From positions 1 to 19,904 of the forward strand of contig JAIESC010000146.1 of NCBI GenBank assembly GCA_019746355.1: 19,904 bases of DNA, read 5' to 3'. Both the position numbers and the translations under genes were made by a program. Numbering within the stretch: position 1 is the stretch's first letter; each line of letters opens with the position of its first letter. The notes under the pieces are model-generated. The model was not told where the DNA came from. It saw only the letters and a list, made by a program, of their open reading frames with translations, and made no database searches. Below, piece after piece: positions 9,423-17,466 of this stretch. The DNA comes from Xanthobacteraceae bacterium. Lineage in GTDB: Bacteria; Pseudomonadota; Alphaproteobacteria; Rhizobiales; Xanthobacteraceae.

Positions 9423-11426
9423 TCAAATTTTCATTTTGAGAACAAGTGAACCGATCTGGTTCAGAAAGCCCGTTGGACTTGCCTGGAGGTCGTAGTGAAC
9501 GCCGAGATCCAGGTGGTCTTTCCTGATCCCTACCAGCCCGACACCTGTTGACAAGAGCCAGGGGGAAACGTCGAGCCCATCGACGACAAAGCTGCCGCCG
9601 CCGCCCGCATAGGAGGCCGTGATCCGTGCCGCGCTGTTCAAGGGGTTGTAACCAATGCCGGCATGGGATGTCAGATGAACATGACCGGCAATCTGATACG
9701 CACTCTTGATCGCGGCTGTCAGCATCAGCTCGCGATAGACTTGGGAGTCGACATTCAGGTTTAGGGCGTCGACGCCGCCCTCGCTATAGGAGCCGGAACG
9801 CACCTGTGCCAGATCCATGCGCAGCGACGGGATCAGCGTCAGTCCGGGGCCCGCCGAAACTTTCTTGTTGATCCCAAGCCCGGCATGGGTGGTGGTGCCG
9901 CTGTAGCTCGCCGACGCGGTGCTGTTCATGAACGAAATCGACCGGCTTTCGCTGTTCCGATTGAGCGCCGCATCGAGCTGGAAATTCACGTCGAGGTCCG
10001 GCCGCAGCGCGTAGGCGCCATATATTCCAGCGTAATAGCTGCGGATGCCGAGCGTGTTCGGAACGACATCATCGTTGCCGGTAAGCGAGTTGTATGAATA
10101 CGCGACCACGCCGCCAAGCGTGAGGCCGGAAAAGAGCGTCTGGTCGACGCCTGCGGCCAATCCACCGCCGCTGGCGCGATAGCCCGGCACGCCATCGAGA
10201 CCGCTCTGTCGCATGACGCCGCCAAGCGGCCGCACCCAGAAGTTCCGTTCCACGCCGAGATCGCTCTTCAGGCCCGTGCCGCGCACGGTGTCGAGGCGCG
10301 TCAGTACGGCCTGCTGAAATGCGCGTTGCGTGTTGTAGGTCGCCTGCGACGCCGATCCCGCGAGGACGGGAAGCGTCTGGCTGATGGCGTTGGAGAGAGC
10401 GGGGCCACTCAGACTGGTGAGCGCGTCGAGCGCAGGCGCAAACACCCCGCTCAGGCCTGCAGGCGTGCCTGCCAGGCGGTATAGCGTTGCGGCGGCGCCC
10501 AACGCGGAGCGGTTGTTCGTTTCCGCGGCAACATCGACGAACGGGCGAACGAGGCTGGTGGTGGCCAGCACTCCTGTCAGGTTGCCCAGGGAATCATACT
10601 CGCTCAGCAGCATCTGCGACGAAGCTGGACCGCCCGAGATGTTGCCGTAGAGGCTCGTCAGATTGCCTTGGGACACCGTGCTGAGCAGAACCTTACCTTC
10701 CGGCGTGATCGAGCCCAGCAAGGTGAAGGGACCGCTGCCATTCGGCCCAACGCCGCGACCCCAGAAGTACCCGTTCTGATAGTCCAAAATAACGAAGCGG
10801 CCGGGCGCGCTCGTGCCGAACAGCACCGGGCTGACCATTCGCCAGGGCGTGCCCGCTGTCCAGGCCCATTGTGGCGATGAGTTGCTGAGAACAACCTGCG
10901 AAGCCGGCGGCGTGAAGGTCGCCGGATCGTAGGGCAGCATGTAGGCCCAATGCGTGACCAACAGCGCATCGCCGGTGATCATCTGCATTTCCATCGAGGT
11001 CACGCCGCCGACGTTCTGCATCATGCCGAGGCCGACGGTCGCCGTGCCGCCACCGACCGGCGTGAAAATCATGGTGATCTGGCCCGACGGCGTGACGGTT
11101 CCCTGGATGGTCGTGGTCTCGGTCAGAAGCGCCGGGCCGATGGCGAGCTGCGCCACGCTGGTTCCGGTGAAGGAGCCGTTGGTCGATATGCCGAGCATCC
11201 AAAGCGTTTGGTCTCCAATCGGGACCGGGTTCGCCAAGCTTGCGCGCGGCGCAATGTAGGCCAGGAGCTGCGGGACAGGCACGTACCAGTGGGTGTTCGA
11301 GATGGTCGAATCCCAGACGTTGGCTTGCGCCCACGCGGGTAAAGCAGTGCCGGCGAAAACAGCACCGGACGTAGCCGATAGGAACGCAATTCTCAGGACA
11401 ATACGAACGACCAACCGCACGGCCAC
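9423..11426 (-). CDS. Autotransporter outer-membrane beta-barrel protein with an unfamiliar passenger
   Basis: The 667-residue protein carries a signal peptide with three arginines, a hydrophobic core and a cleavage site after ALPAWAQA (about residue 35). Next comes a passenger (about 36-285) rich in Gly, Ser, Thr and aromatic residues, with motifs such as YFWGRGVGPNGSGPFTLLGS. A helical Ala/Leu-rich segment (about 300-385) of the type that precedes autotransporter barrels follows, then a beta-barrel (about 393-667). The chain ends LVLKMKI, with Ile instead of the usual final Phe or Trp. The passenger shows no catalytic motif I know, so its role (surface attachment or other) is open. GTG 11426 is preferred because GGAAGG lies seven bases upstream; GTG 11441 adds five residues. 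It lies 105 bases after the FAD oxidoreductase gene on the same strand. Confidence 0.87.
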   Translation of the reverse strand: MAVRLVVRIVLRIAFLSATSGAVFAGTALPAWAQANVWDSTISNTHWYVPVPQLLAYIAPRASLANPVPIGDQTLWMLGISTNGSFTGTSVAQLAIGPALLTETTTIQGTVTPSGQITMIFTPVGGGTATVGLGMMQNVGGVTSMEMQMITGDALLVTHWAYMLPYDPATFTPPASQVVLSNSSPQWAWTAGTPWRMVSPVLFGTSAPGRFVILDYQNGYFWGRGVGPNGSGPFTLLGSITPEGKVLLSTVSQGNLTSLYGNISGGPASSQMLLSEYDSLGNLTGVLATTSLVRPFVDVAAETNNRSALGAAATLYRLAGTPAGLSGVFAPALDALTSLSGPALSNAISQTLPVLAGSASQATYNTQRAFQQAVLTRLDTVRGTGLKSDLGVERNFWVRPLGGVMRQSGLDGVPGYRASGGGLAAGVDQTLFSGLTLGGVVAYSYNSLTGNDDVVPNTLGIRSYYAGIYGAYALRPDLDVNFQLDAALNRNSESRSISFMNSTASASYSGTTTHAGLGINKKVSAGPGLTLIPSLRMDLAQVRSGSYSEGGVDALNLNVDSQVYRELMLTAAIKSAYQIAGHVHLTSHAGIGYNPLNSAARITASYAGGGGSFVVDGLDVSPWLLSTGVGLVGIRKDHLDLGVHYDLQASPTGFLNQIGSLVLKMKI

Positions 11427-11531
11427 GCCCAAGCCTTCCACGTACTGCTTTCAGCAAATTTGCAGCAGACAGGCTTCGACGTCGACGGCACTTTTTGGCT
11501 GGATTTCGGCCAAGGCAGCCCCGGCCGGCGA

Positions 11532-13160
11532 CTACGCCGCCGCAGCCGGCACCTTGCTCAGCGCCTCGCGGGCATCCCACGGCTGCCACCAGAGCTTCAG
11601 CCCCAGCTCGCGGGCGATGATGCCGGCGCTGATATAGCCCGAGCCGCCGGAGATCGCGCCGCCCGGATGCGCCGCCGAGCCCGCCATATAGAGGCCGGAA
11701 ATCGGCGTGCGGTAGCCGAAGTGGTTGTACATCACCTGCTCGGCGTTGAACGCGCCCATGAAGATGTCGCCGCCGCGCATCTGCGGGAACTCGGCGACAT
11801 ATTCGCGGCCCGTATAGACGTATTGGCCGATGATGTTCTTGCGCGTCATGTTCGGCGCGTAGCGCGCGAACACCTCGATGATCTTGTCGGCGAATTCTTC
11901 CTTGAAGGTCTCGTAGTCCTTGCCGCCGATGTCGGGGGCGTACGGCATCACGTGCCAGGCATATTGCGTGTGCTTGCCGGGCGGCGCCTGGGTCGGATCG
12001 ATCACGCTGAGCGGACCACAGCCGAACTGCACCAGCGAGGGCACCTTGCCGGCCACCACATCCTTGTGCGCGACCATCAGGTCTTCCATCGTCTCGGCGC
12101 CCAAACTCCATTTCAGCGTGCGCTGGATGTTCGGGTCGAACGCGGCGGACTTGAGCTGTGCCGGCTCGTGCATCGCCAGATGCAAGCCGTAAAGCGACCA
12201 TTTGGTGTACTGGAAACCATCGAGCTTCGTCAGGAACGCCGCCGGAAGCTGCTCGCGGCCGATCAGCGTCTCGAAGGTCTGATGCACGTCGAGCGTCGAG
12301 GCGACGAACTGCTTGGCGCGCACCGTACGGCCGTCATGCAGCACGATGCCTGACGCCTTGCCGCCTTCGACCAGGATCCTCTCGATACTGACCTGCGGCT
12401 GGTAGCGGCCGCCGGCGGCGATGAACGTCTCCATCAGCCCGCGCGCCAGATTGAACGAGCCGCCCTGGCAGAGCTGGTAGCCGCTTTCGAGGTCGAAGGC
12501 GCGGATCACCGAGCCCATCGGGCTCGTGCCGGACATGGTGTCGACCAGCCAGGTGCCGAACAGCGACACCTTGAACAGGAACAGGAGCTGCACGTGCTCG
12601 TTCTCGAACAGCTCCTGCACCACGTCGAACGGCTGCCGCTTGGTGATCGCCAGGAAATCGCGCCCCATGGCGCTGCGCGACAAGAGCGCCTCGCGCTCGG
12701 CCTGCGGCAGCGGCTCGGAGTAGCGCTCGGGCAGGAAGATGCTGCGGGTGATCTCCTCGGCGCGGCGGTTCCACTCGCGAAAGGTCTGCGCGTCCTTCTT
12801 CGAGAACCGGGCAACGTTGGCCAGCGTCTCCTCGAGGTCGCGGCCGAACACCAGCGCCGAGCCGTCGAGATGCGGCTGGCCGAGCTCGTAGCGCGGCGTG
12901 ATGTAGGTGACGCGCTCGGCAAGGTTCAGGTCCTTGAACCAGGGCGTCTCGGTGATGTGGAAGTGATTGATCGAATGCAGGTTGTGATAGAAGCCGGGCG
13001 CGGTGACCTCCTGGGTCGACAGTCCGCCGCCGTATTGCAGGCGGCGGTCGACCAGCAGGATATCGAGGCCGCATCTGGCAAGGTAACTACCCAGCACCAG
13101 GCCGTGATGGCCCGCGCCGATGATGATGCCGTCGTAGGTTTTTTCGAGCGCCGCAGCCAT
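11532..13160 (-). CDS. CrtI/phytoene-dehydrogenase-like FAD-dependent oxidoreductase
   Basis: The 542-residue flavoprotein starts with the dinucleotide-binding motif IIIGAGHHG (12-20) and the acidic Asp38 that ends the second beta strand, followed by the GGGLST flavin motif. Its C-terminal part contains SGLYMAGSAAHPGGAISGGSGY, rendered here as separate elements GLYMAGS and HPGGAISGGSG, typical of the CrtI/carotenoid-desaturase superfamily and its many relatives of unknown substrate. No signal peptide is visible. The ATG at 13160 follows GAGGAA with seven bases of spacing. No other carotenoid gene (crtB, crtE) is in the window, so a carotenoid role cannot be claimed; an amine oxidase or other lipid or isoprenoid oxidoreductase is equally possible. 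It is the upstream member of a two-gene minus-strand stretch with the autotransporter. Confidence 0.85.
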   Translation of the reverse strand: MAAALEKTYDGIIIGAGHHGLVLGSYLARCGLDILLVDRRLQYGGGLSTQEVTAPGFYHNLHSINHFHITETPWFKDLNLAERVTYITPRYELGQPHLDGSALVFGRDLEETLANVARFSKKDAQTFREWNRRAEEITRSIFLPERYSEPLPQAEREALLSRSAMGRDFLAITKRQPFDVVQELFENEHVQLLFLFKVSLFGTWLVDTMSGTSPMGSVIRAFDLESGYQLCQGGSFNLARGLMETFIAAGGRYQPQVSIERILVEGGKASGIVLHDGRTVRAKQFVASTLDVHQTFETLIGREQLPAAFLTKLDGFQYTKWSLYGLHLAMHEPAQLKSAAFDPNIQRTLKWSLGAETMEDLMVAHKDVVAGKVPSLVQFGCGPLSVIDPTQAPPGKHTQYAWHVMPYAPDIGGKDYETFKEEFADKIIEVFARYAPNMTRKNIIGQYVYTGREYVAEFPQMRGGDIFMGAFNAEQVMYNHFGYRTPISGLYMAGSAAHPGGAISGGSGYISAGIIARELGLKLWWQPWDAREALSKVPAAAA

Positions 13161-13279
13161 CGGGTTCCTCGCCAGTTTTCTCCTGATTGCCGGGCATCCG
13201 CCGCACGCGGCGAACTCGACCGAAGCCTCAAGTCAACCAGATCGCAACGATCAGCGCGAGGGCACTGCTCGCATGAATG

Positions 13280-13309
13280 AGGAGGGCCGGGAGCGATCCC
13301 GGCCCTCCT
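13280..13309 (-). terminator. Strong hairpin terminator downstream of the tctC-type gene
   Basis: A perfect 13-bp stem (AGGAGGGCCGGGA, 13280-13292, with TCCCGGCCCTCCT, 13297-13309) closes a GCGA loop. It lies 21 bases beyond the stop of the minus-strand binding-protein gene. There is no T run on either strand, so it may act as an mRNA-stabilising or weak terminating stem. Positions 13161-13279 hold the upstream region of the FAD oxidoreductase, with no clear promoter seen. Confidence 0.65.
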
Positions 13310-13330
13310 GTTGACGGCGTCGGCCGAAGA

Positions 13331-14320
13331 TTATTGCAGCGGCAGCCCGCTCGCCTTCACCTGGTCGGCCCAGTTCTTCATTTCCGTCACCGTGAAGTCG
13401 CGCTGATAGGCCGGCGACCGCCGATTCGCGGCAACCGGCTCAATGCCGGCCCGGCGCAACTGCTCGACGGTAGCCGGACGGTTGAGCGTCTGATTGCCGG
13501 CATCGGCAAGCTTCCGGACGATGGCGTCGGGCGTATCCTTCGGGAACAGGAACGCCGACCAGAAATAGGAGTCGACACCGGCCACGCCCTGCTCCTTCGA
13601 GGTGGTGAGCTGGGGAAACAGGGCCGACCGATCCGCCGTCAGCAGGGTGATGGCCCTGGCCTTGCCGCTCTCGATGGGCTGCCGTGCGGTGGCACCCAAG
13701 GCGCACAGATAATCGAGACGGCCGCCGATCAGATCCTGCGCGGCCAGCCCCGAACTGCGATACGGAACGTGGACCGTATCGATCCCCAGCGCGGCATTCA
13801 GCTTGGCACAGGCGAAATGCGAGCCCGAGCCGACGCCGGCAGAGCCGAACTGCATCTTCGATTGGTTGGCTTTCGCATAAGCCGCGAACTCGGCCAGCGT
13901 CTTGACCGGAAGCTCCTCTCGCACGATCAACACGATCGGCTGCTCGACCACCATGCCGGCCGGGGCGAAGTCCTTGATGCTGTCGTAAGGCGGCTGCTTC
14001 TGCAGGGCCGGCGCGATCGCCAGCGTGTCCACCGTTCCGAACAGCATCTGATAGCCATCCGGAGCCGAACGGGCGACCCGCAGCGAGCCGGTCATGCCGG
14101 CGGCACCACCGACATTTTCGATGACCAGTTGCTGCCCCAGCGCCTCCGACATGCCGACCGCAAGGATGCGCGCCGCCGTATCGGTTGAACTGCCCGCCGC
14201 AAACGGCACGACGACGGTGACAGGACGCGTCGGCCAGCTTTGCGCCGACGCCGGACCGGTGGCCGCAACGTTGGCAAGTGTCCAGAGCACCAGAAGCGCA
14301 AGACGAAACCCGTTCCCCAT
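13331..14320 (-). CDS. TctC/Bug-type periplasmic substrate-binding protein
   Basis: The 329-residue protein belongs to the Bug (TctC) family of periplasmic solute receptors of tripartite tricarboxylate transporters, which bind carboxylates. A signal peptide (about 1-26, ending GPASAQ) precedes the mature start SWPTRPVTVVVPFAAGSSTDTAARIL, seen here as the family's typical PTRPVTVVVPFAAG opening. Further family motifs are VIENVGGAAGM, APDGYQMLFGT and GVGSGSHFA followed by VPYRSSG. The ATG at 14320 has a good ribosome site, GGAGAGG, at 14324-14330; the frame stays open to 14410, but that extension lacks such a site and would bury the signal peptide. No tctA or tctB membrane gene lies nearby, so it is an orphan receptor, as is common in this family. 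It may work with a distant transporter. The ligand is unknown. Confidence 0.92.
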   Translation of the reverse strand: MGNGFRLALLVLWTLANVAATGPASAQSWPTRPVTVVVPFAAGSSTDTAARILAVGMSEALGQQLVIENVGGAAGMTGSLRVARSAPDGYQMLFGTVDTLAIAPALQKQPPYDSIKDFAPAGMVVEQPIVLIVREELPVKTLAEFAAYAKANQSKMQFGSAGVGSGSHFACAKLNAALGIDTVHVPYRSSGLAAQDLIGGRLDYLCALGATARQPIESGKARAITLLTADRSALFPQLTTSKEQGVAGVDSYFWSAFLFPKDTPDAIVRKLADAGNQTLNRPATVEQLRRAGIEPVAANRRSPAYQRDFTVTEMKNWADQVKASGLPLQ

Positions 14321-14472
14321 GACCCTCTCCTCAGCAGCGCGCTCTCGCGCGCTCGATAGCGGAAAGCATTGCCCACCCGGCTGACGATTTCCAGATCGGA
14401 AGAGAGGCACCTGATGTGCACGCCGGGCGCGACCCAGTCGGCCGCCCCGCGCTGCCGCCGCAAGGGCGCGGC

Positions 14473-15297
14473 TTACTGCGCCGCGTCCTTGGTGGCGTCG
14501 GCCTCACTGCGCAGCGCATCGGGCTGCGGCATGGCGATGATGTTGTAGCCGGAATCGACGAAATGGATTTCACCGGTCACGCCGCCGGAGAGGTCGGAGA
14601 GAAGATACAAGCCCGCGCCGCCGAGGTCTTCCAGCGACACGCCGCGGCCGAGCGGCGAATGCCGCTGCTGGAACGCGAACATGTAGCGCGCGTCGTTGAT
14701 GCCGGCGCCGGCAAGCGTGCGGATCGGACCGGCCGAGATCGCGTTGATGCGGATTTTCTGCGCGCCGTAATCGACCGCGAGATAGCGCACCGACGATTCG
14801 AGGGCGGCCTTGGCCAGCCCCATCACGTTATAATTCGGCATGGCGCGGTCGCCGCCATTGTAGGTCAGCGTGATCATGCTGCCGCCGTTCGGCATCAGCG
14901 CGGCGGCGCGCTTGGCCGCCTCGGTGAACGAGAAGCAGGAGATCACCATGGTGCGCTCGAAGTTCTTGCGCGTGGTGTCGGCGTAGCGGCCCTTCAATTC
15001 GTTCTTGTCGGAGAAGCCGATGGCGTGGACCAGAAAGTCCATCGCGTCCCACTGCTGCTTGATCTCGGCGAACACCGCATCGACCGAGGCGATGTCCTCG
15101 ACGTCGCAGGGCAGAATGATCTTGCTGCCGACCGATTCCGCCAGCGGCTTCACCCGCCGCCCGAGTGCATCGCCCTGATAGGTGAAGGCCAGTTGGGCGC
15201 CATGCTCCGACAGCGCCTTGGCGATGCCCCAGGCGATCGAATGATCGTTGGCGACACCCATCACCAGGCCACGTTTGCCCTGCATCAGCCCCGGCAT
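14473..15297 (-). CDS. fabI: Enoyl-[acyl-carrier-protein] reductase FabI
   Basis: FabI reduces the trans-2-enoyl-ACP double bond with NAD(P)H in the last step of each fatty acid elongation cycle. The 274-residue protein is a short-chain dehydrogenase-type enzyme: Gly-rich nucleotide-binding start GLVMGVANDHSIAWGIA, then Tyr146, Tyr156 and Lys163 in YNGGDRAMPNYNVMGLAK, giving the FabI-specific Y-x6-K. The sequence continues with RINAISAGPIRTLA and the C-terminal FVDSGYNI. It is the triclosan target family. The ATG follows AGAGGAG six bases upstream. It is the last gene of the fabA-fabB-fabI row, 62 bases after fabB. No clear terminator follows. In 14321-14472 I see nothing else I can support. 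Confidence 0.97.
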   Translation of the reverse strand: MPGLMQGKRGLVMGVANDHSIAWGIAKALSEHGAQLAFTYQGDALGRRVKPLAESVGSKIILPCDVEDIASVDAVFAEIKQQWDAMDFLVHAIGFSDKNELKGRYADTTRKNFERTMVISCFSFTEAAKRAAALMPNGGSMITLTYNGGDRAMPNYNVMGLAKAALESSVRYLAVDYGAQKIRINAISAGPIRTLAGAGINDARYMFAFQQRHSPLGRGVSLEDLGGAGLYLLSDLSGGVTGEIHFVDSGYNIIAMPQPDALRSEADATKDAAQ

Positions 15298-15359
15298 CGG
15301 ACTCCTCTTACTCTTCTTGCGCCGGCCTCAGCCCCGAGTCCGGCGAACCTGAAACTGCG

Positions 15360-16577
15360 TCAGACGTCCAGCCGCTTGAACACGACCGAAGCGTTGGTGC
15401 CGCCGAAACCGAATGAATTGGAAAGGACCGCGCCGAGCTTGGCGTCGTCCTGGCGTTGCCGCACGATCGGCATGTCGGCCATCGCGGGATCGATGTTCTC
15501 GATGTTGGCGCTCTCGCAGATGAAGCCGTTCTGCATCATCAGCAGCGAATAGATCGCCTCCTGCACGCCGGTGGCGCCGAGCGAGTGGCCGGTCAGCGAC
15601 TTGGTCGCCGAGATCGGCGGGCACTTGCTGCCGAACACCTCGCGGATCGCCTCGATCTCCTTGACGTCGCCGATCGGCGTCGAGGTCGCGTGCGGATTGA
15701 TGTAGTCGATCGGCGCTTTGAGGTCCTGCATCGCGATCTTCATGCAGCGCACCGCGCCCTCGCCCGAGGGCGCCACCATGTCGTGGCCGTCGGACGTCGC
15801 GCCATAACCGCCGAGCTCGGCGTAGATCTTTGCGCCGCGCGCCTTGGCATGCTCCAGCTCTTCCAGCACCAGCACGCCCGCACCACCGGCGATCACGAAG
15901 CCGTCGCGATCCCGGTCATAGGCGCGCGAGGCCTTGTCCGGGGTCTGGTTGAAGCCTGTCGACATCGCGCCCATGGCGTCGAACAGCACCGACATGGTCC
16001 AGTCGAGGTCTTCGCTGCCGCCGGCAAACACCATGTCCTGCTTGCCCCACTGGATCATCTCGGCGGCGTTGCCGATGCAATGATTCGATGTCGCGCAGGC
16101 CGACGAGATGGAATAGTTGACGCCCTTGATCTTGAACCAGGTGGCGAGCGTCGCCGAGGCGGTCGACGACATCGCCTTGGGAACGGCAAAGGGGCCGACG
16201 CGCTTGGGGCCCTTTTCCTTGGTGGTCAGCGCCGCCTCGACGATGGTGCGCGTCGAGGGGCCGCCCGAGCCCATGACGATGCCGGTGCGCTCGTTGGAGA
16301 TTTCCTTTTCCTCGAGGCCGGCGTCGCGGATCGCCTGCTCCATGGCGACGTGGTTCCAGGCCGAGCCGCGGCCAAGGAAGCGCATGGCGCGGCGATCGAC
16401 CGATTCCGACGGATCGAGGCTGGGCGCGCCATGCACCTGGCAGCGGAAGCCGAGCGTGGCGTATTCATCCGCGCGCGAGATGCCGGACTTGGCCTCGCGC
16501 AGGCTCGCCAGCACCTCCTGCGTGTTGTTGCCGATGGACGAGACAATGCCCATCCCGGTGACGACAACCCGTCTCAT
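15360..16577 (-). CDS. fabB: 3-Oxoacyl-[acyl-carrier-protein] synthase I (FabB)
   Basis: FabB condenses malonyl-ACP with acyl-ACP and is required to extend the cis-3-decenoyl intermediate made by FabA, and so for unsaturated fatty acids. The 405-residue thiolase-fold enzyme shows the Cys-His-His triad: Cys161 in [12 protein letters not shown], His296 in [11 protein letters not shown] and His331 in [12 protein letters not shown], with Lys326 nearby. The C-terminal [15 protein letters not shown] is standard. The ATG follows GAGGC four bases upstream. It lies between fabA and fabI on the same strand; the 126-base gap after fabA (16578-16703) holds no gene and no clear terminator, so co-transcription from the fabA side is likely, although a separate promoter is not excluded. 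Confidence 0.97.
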   Translation of the reverse strand: MRRVVVTGMGIVSSIGNNTQEVLASLREAKSGISRADEYATLGFRCQVHGAPSLDPSESVDRRAMRFLGRGSAWNHVAMEQAIRDAGLEEKEISNERTGIVMGSGGPSTRTIVEAALTTKEKGPKRVGPFAVPKAMSSTASATLATWFKIKGVNYSISSACATSNHCIGNAAEMIQWGKQDMVFAGGSEDLDWTMSVLFDAMGAMSTGFNQTPDKASRAYDRDRDGFVIAGGAGVLVLEELEHAKARGAKIYAELGGYGATSDGHDMVAPSGEGAVRCMKIAMQDLKAPIDYINPHATSTPIGDVKEIEAIREVFGSKCPPISATKSLTGHSLGATGVQEAIYSLLMMQNGFICESANIENIDPAMADMPIVRQRQDDAKLGAVLSNSFGFGGTNASVVFKRLDV

Positions 16578-16703
16578 TTCAGCCTCGCCGCATCTGTCGC
16601 AATCGGCTCCGCATCGCGCGGACGCCGGATTGATGGTCGTAAATTAGGGCCGCCCCGGACGGTCCCGCAAGACCGCCGCAAGAAACCGCCCGGAAAGCCG
16701 CGA

Positions 16704-17264
16704 TCACGCGGTTGTCGGTTTCATCGCATCCGCGTCGCGGAACAGGCCGACCTTGAGGTCGAAGGCCCGGTAGATGATCGAGCCGTCCGCCGACAGCCAG
16801 CCGTCGGCAATTCCAAGCACGAGCTTGGACCGCATCACGCGCTTGATTTCCAGCCCGTAGACCACGTTTTTCATGTTCGGCAGCACCTGGCCGGAGAACT
16901 TGAGCTCGCCGAGGCCGAGCGCGCGGCCCTTGCCGGAGGAGCCAAGCCAGCCGAGGAAGAAGCCCAGCAACTGCCACAGGGCATCGACGCCGAGGCAGCC
17001 CGGCATAACCGGATCGCCCTTGAAATGGCAAGGGAAGAACCAAAGGTCGGGCTTCACGTCGAGCACCGCCCGCACCAGACCCTTGCCATATTCGCCGCCC
17101 GCCTCCGCGATCTCGGAGATGCGGTCGAACATCAGCATGGGCGGCAGCGGAAGCTGCGGGCCCTCCAGAAACATCTCGCCGCGGCCGCAGGACAGCAGGT
17201 CCTCGAACTCAAAGCTGCTGCGCTTGTTTTCCATCATCGTCCTGTTTGCGGCTGACCGCTCCAT
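16704..17264 (-). CDS. fabA: 3-Hydroxydecanoyl-[acyl-carrier-protein] dehydratase/isomerase FabA
   Basis: FabA dehydrates 3-hydroxydecanoyl-ACP and isomerises the product to cis-3-decenoyl-ACP, the branch point to unsaturated fatty acids. The 186-residue hotdog-fold protein has the catalytic His80 and Asp94 in [15 protein letters not shown] followed by [18 protein letters not shown]. The ATG at 17264 is preferred because AGGAG lies seven bases upstream; ATG 17237 or 17234 would give a length nearer the usual 172-176 residues but has a weaker site. It heads the fabA-fabB-fabI group and is divergent from irr, with a 202-base region in between that contains a duplicated nine-base motif close to the fabA side. 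Confidence 0.96.
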   Translation of the reverse strand: MERSAANRTMMENKRSSFEFEDLLSCGRGEMFLEGPQLPLPPMLMFDRISEIAEAGGEYGKGLVRAVLDVKPDLWFFPCHFKGDPVMPGCLGVDALWQLLGFFLGWLGSSGKGRALGLGELKFSGQVLPNMKNVVYGLEIKRVMRSKLVLGIADGWLSADGSIIYRAFDLKVGLFRDADAMKPTTA

Positions 17265-17292
17265 GACTATCTCCTAACATGGCGGGCGGCGG

Positions 17293-17317
17293 CTGGACAA
17301 AGCCGGTTCTGGACAAA
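17293..17317. repeat. Two direct copies of a nine-base motif in the fabA leader
   Basis: CTGGACAAA occurs at 17293-17301 and again at 17309-17317, sixteen bases apart, between the fabA ribosome site and the rest of the irr-fabA spacer. The spacing is about one and a half helical turns. It may be a regulator site for fabA or chance. Confidence 0.45.
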
Positions 17318-17386
17318 TAGGACCATAATCGAGCTTTGCCAGACACGCAGAGCCCCTTGCAAACCGGTGCGCTTGTTGCGAAACGC

Positions 17387-17415
17387 TTGCACCAAGGGGG
17401 TCGGAACGATATGAT
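17387..17415 (+). promoter_or_regulatory. Promoter of irr
   Basis: TTGCAC (17387-17392), 17 bases, then TATGAT (17410-17415), which matches five of six -10 consensus bases. The expected start is near 17422, giving a leader of about 45 bases to irr. The -35 matches only partly. Confidence 0.6.
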
Positions 17416-17430
17416 TGCAAATGTAACAAT

Positions 17431-17447
17431 CTTAGAATGGTTCTGAT
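17431..17447. promoter_or_regulatory. Candidate Irr box (iron control element) before irr
   Basis: CTTAGAA-TGG-TTCTGAT is an imperfect dyad resembling the iron control element TTTAGAA-N3-TTCTAAA recognised by Irr in Bradyrhizobium and relatives (six of seven and five of seven bases in the arms). It lies just after the predicted irr start point and 20 bases before the ATG, a position suited to self-repression. The consensus is quoted from memory. Confidence 0.45.
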
Positions 17448-17466
17448 CTACTGTTGAGCGTGAGAA

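Noticed and set aside
11532..13160. Naming the FAD oxidoreductase crtI
   Set aside because: The superfamily is broad and no carotenoid biosynthesis gene is present in the window.
14393..14404. AGATCGGAAGAG, identical to the first 12 bases of a common sequencing adapter
   Set aside because: The next bases differ from both adapter continuations and the sequence runs on into normal genomic DNA, so chance is the best reading. Read support across 14380-14420 would settle whether it marks a faulty join.
14321..14410. Thirty-codon upstream extension of the TctC-type protein
   Set aside because: The ATG at 14320 has a clear ribosome site and starts a normal signal peptide, which the longer form would bury.
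15456..17255. Plus-strand open frame of 599 codons across fabB and fabA
   Set aside because: It is a shadow of the two fab genes, rich in Arg, His and Ala, with no recognisable domain.
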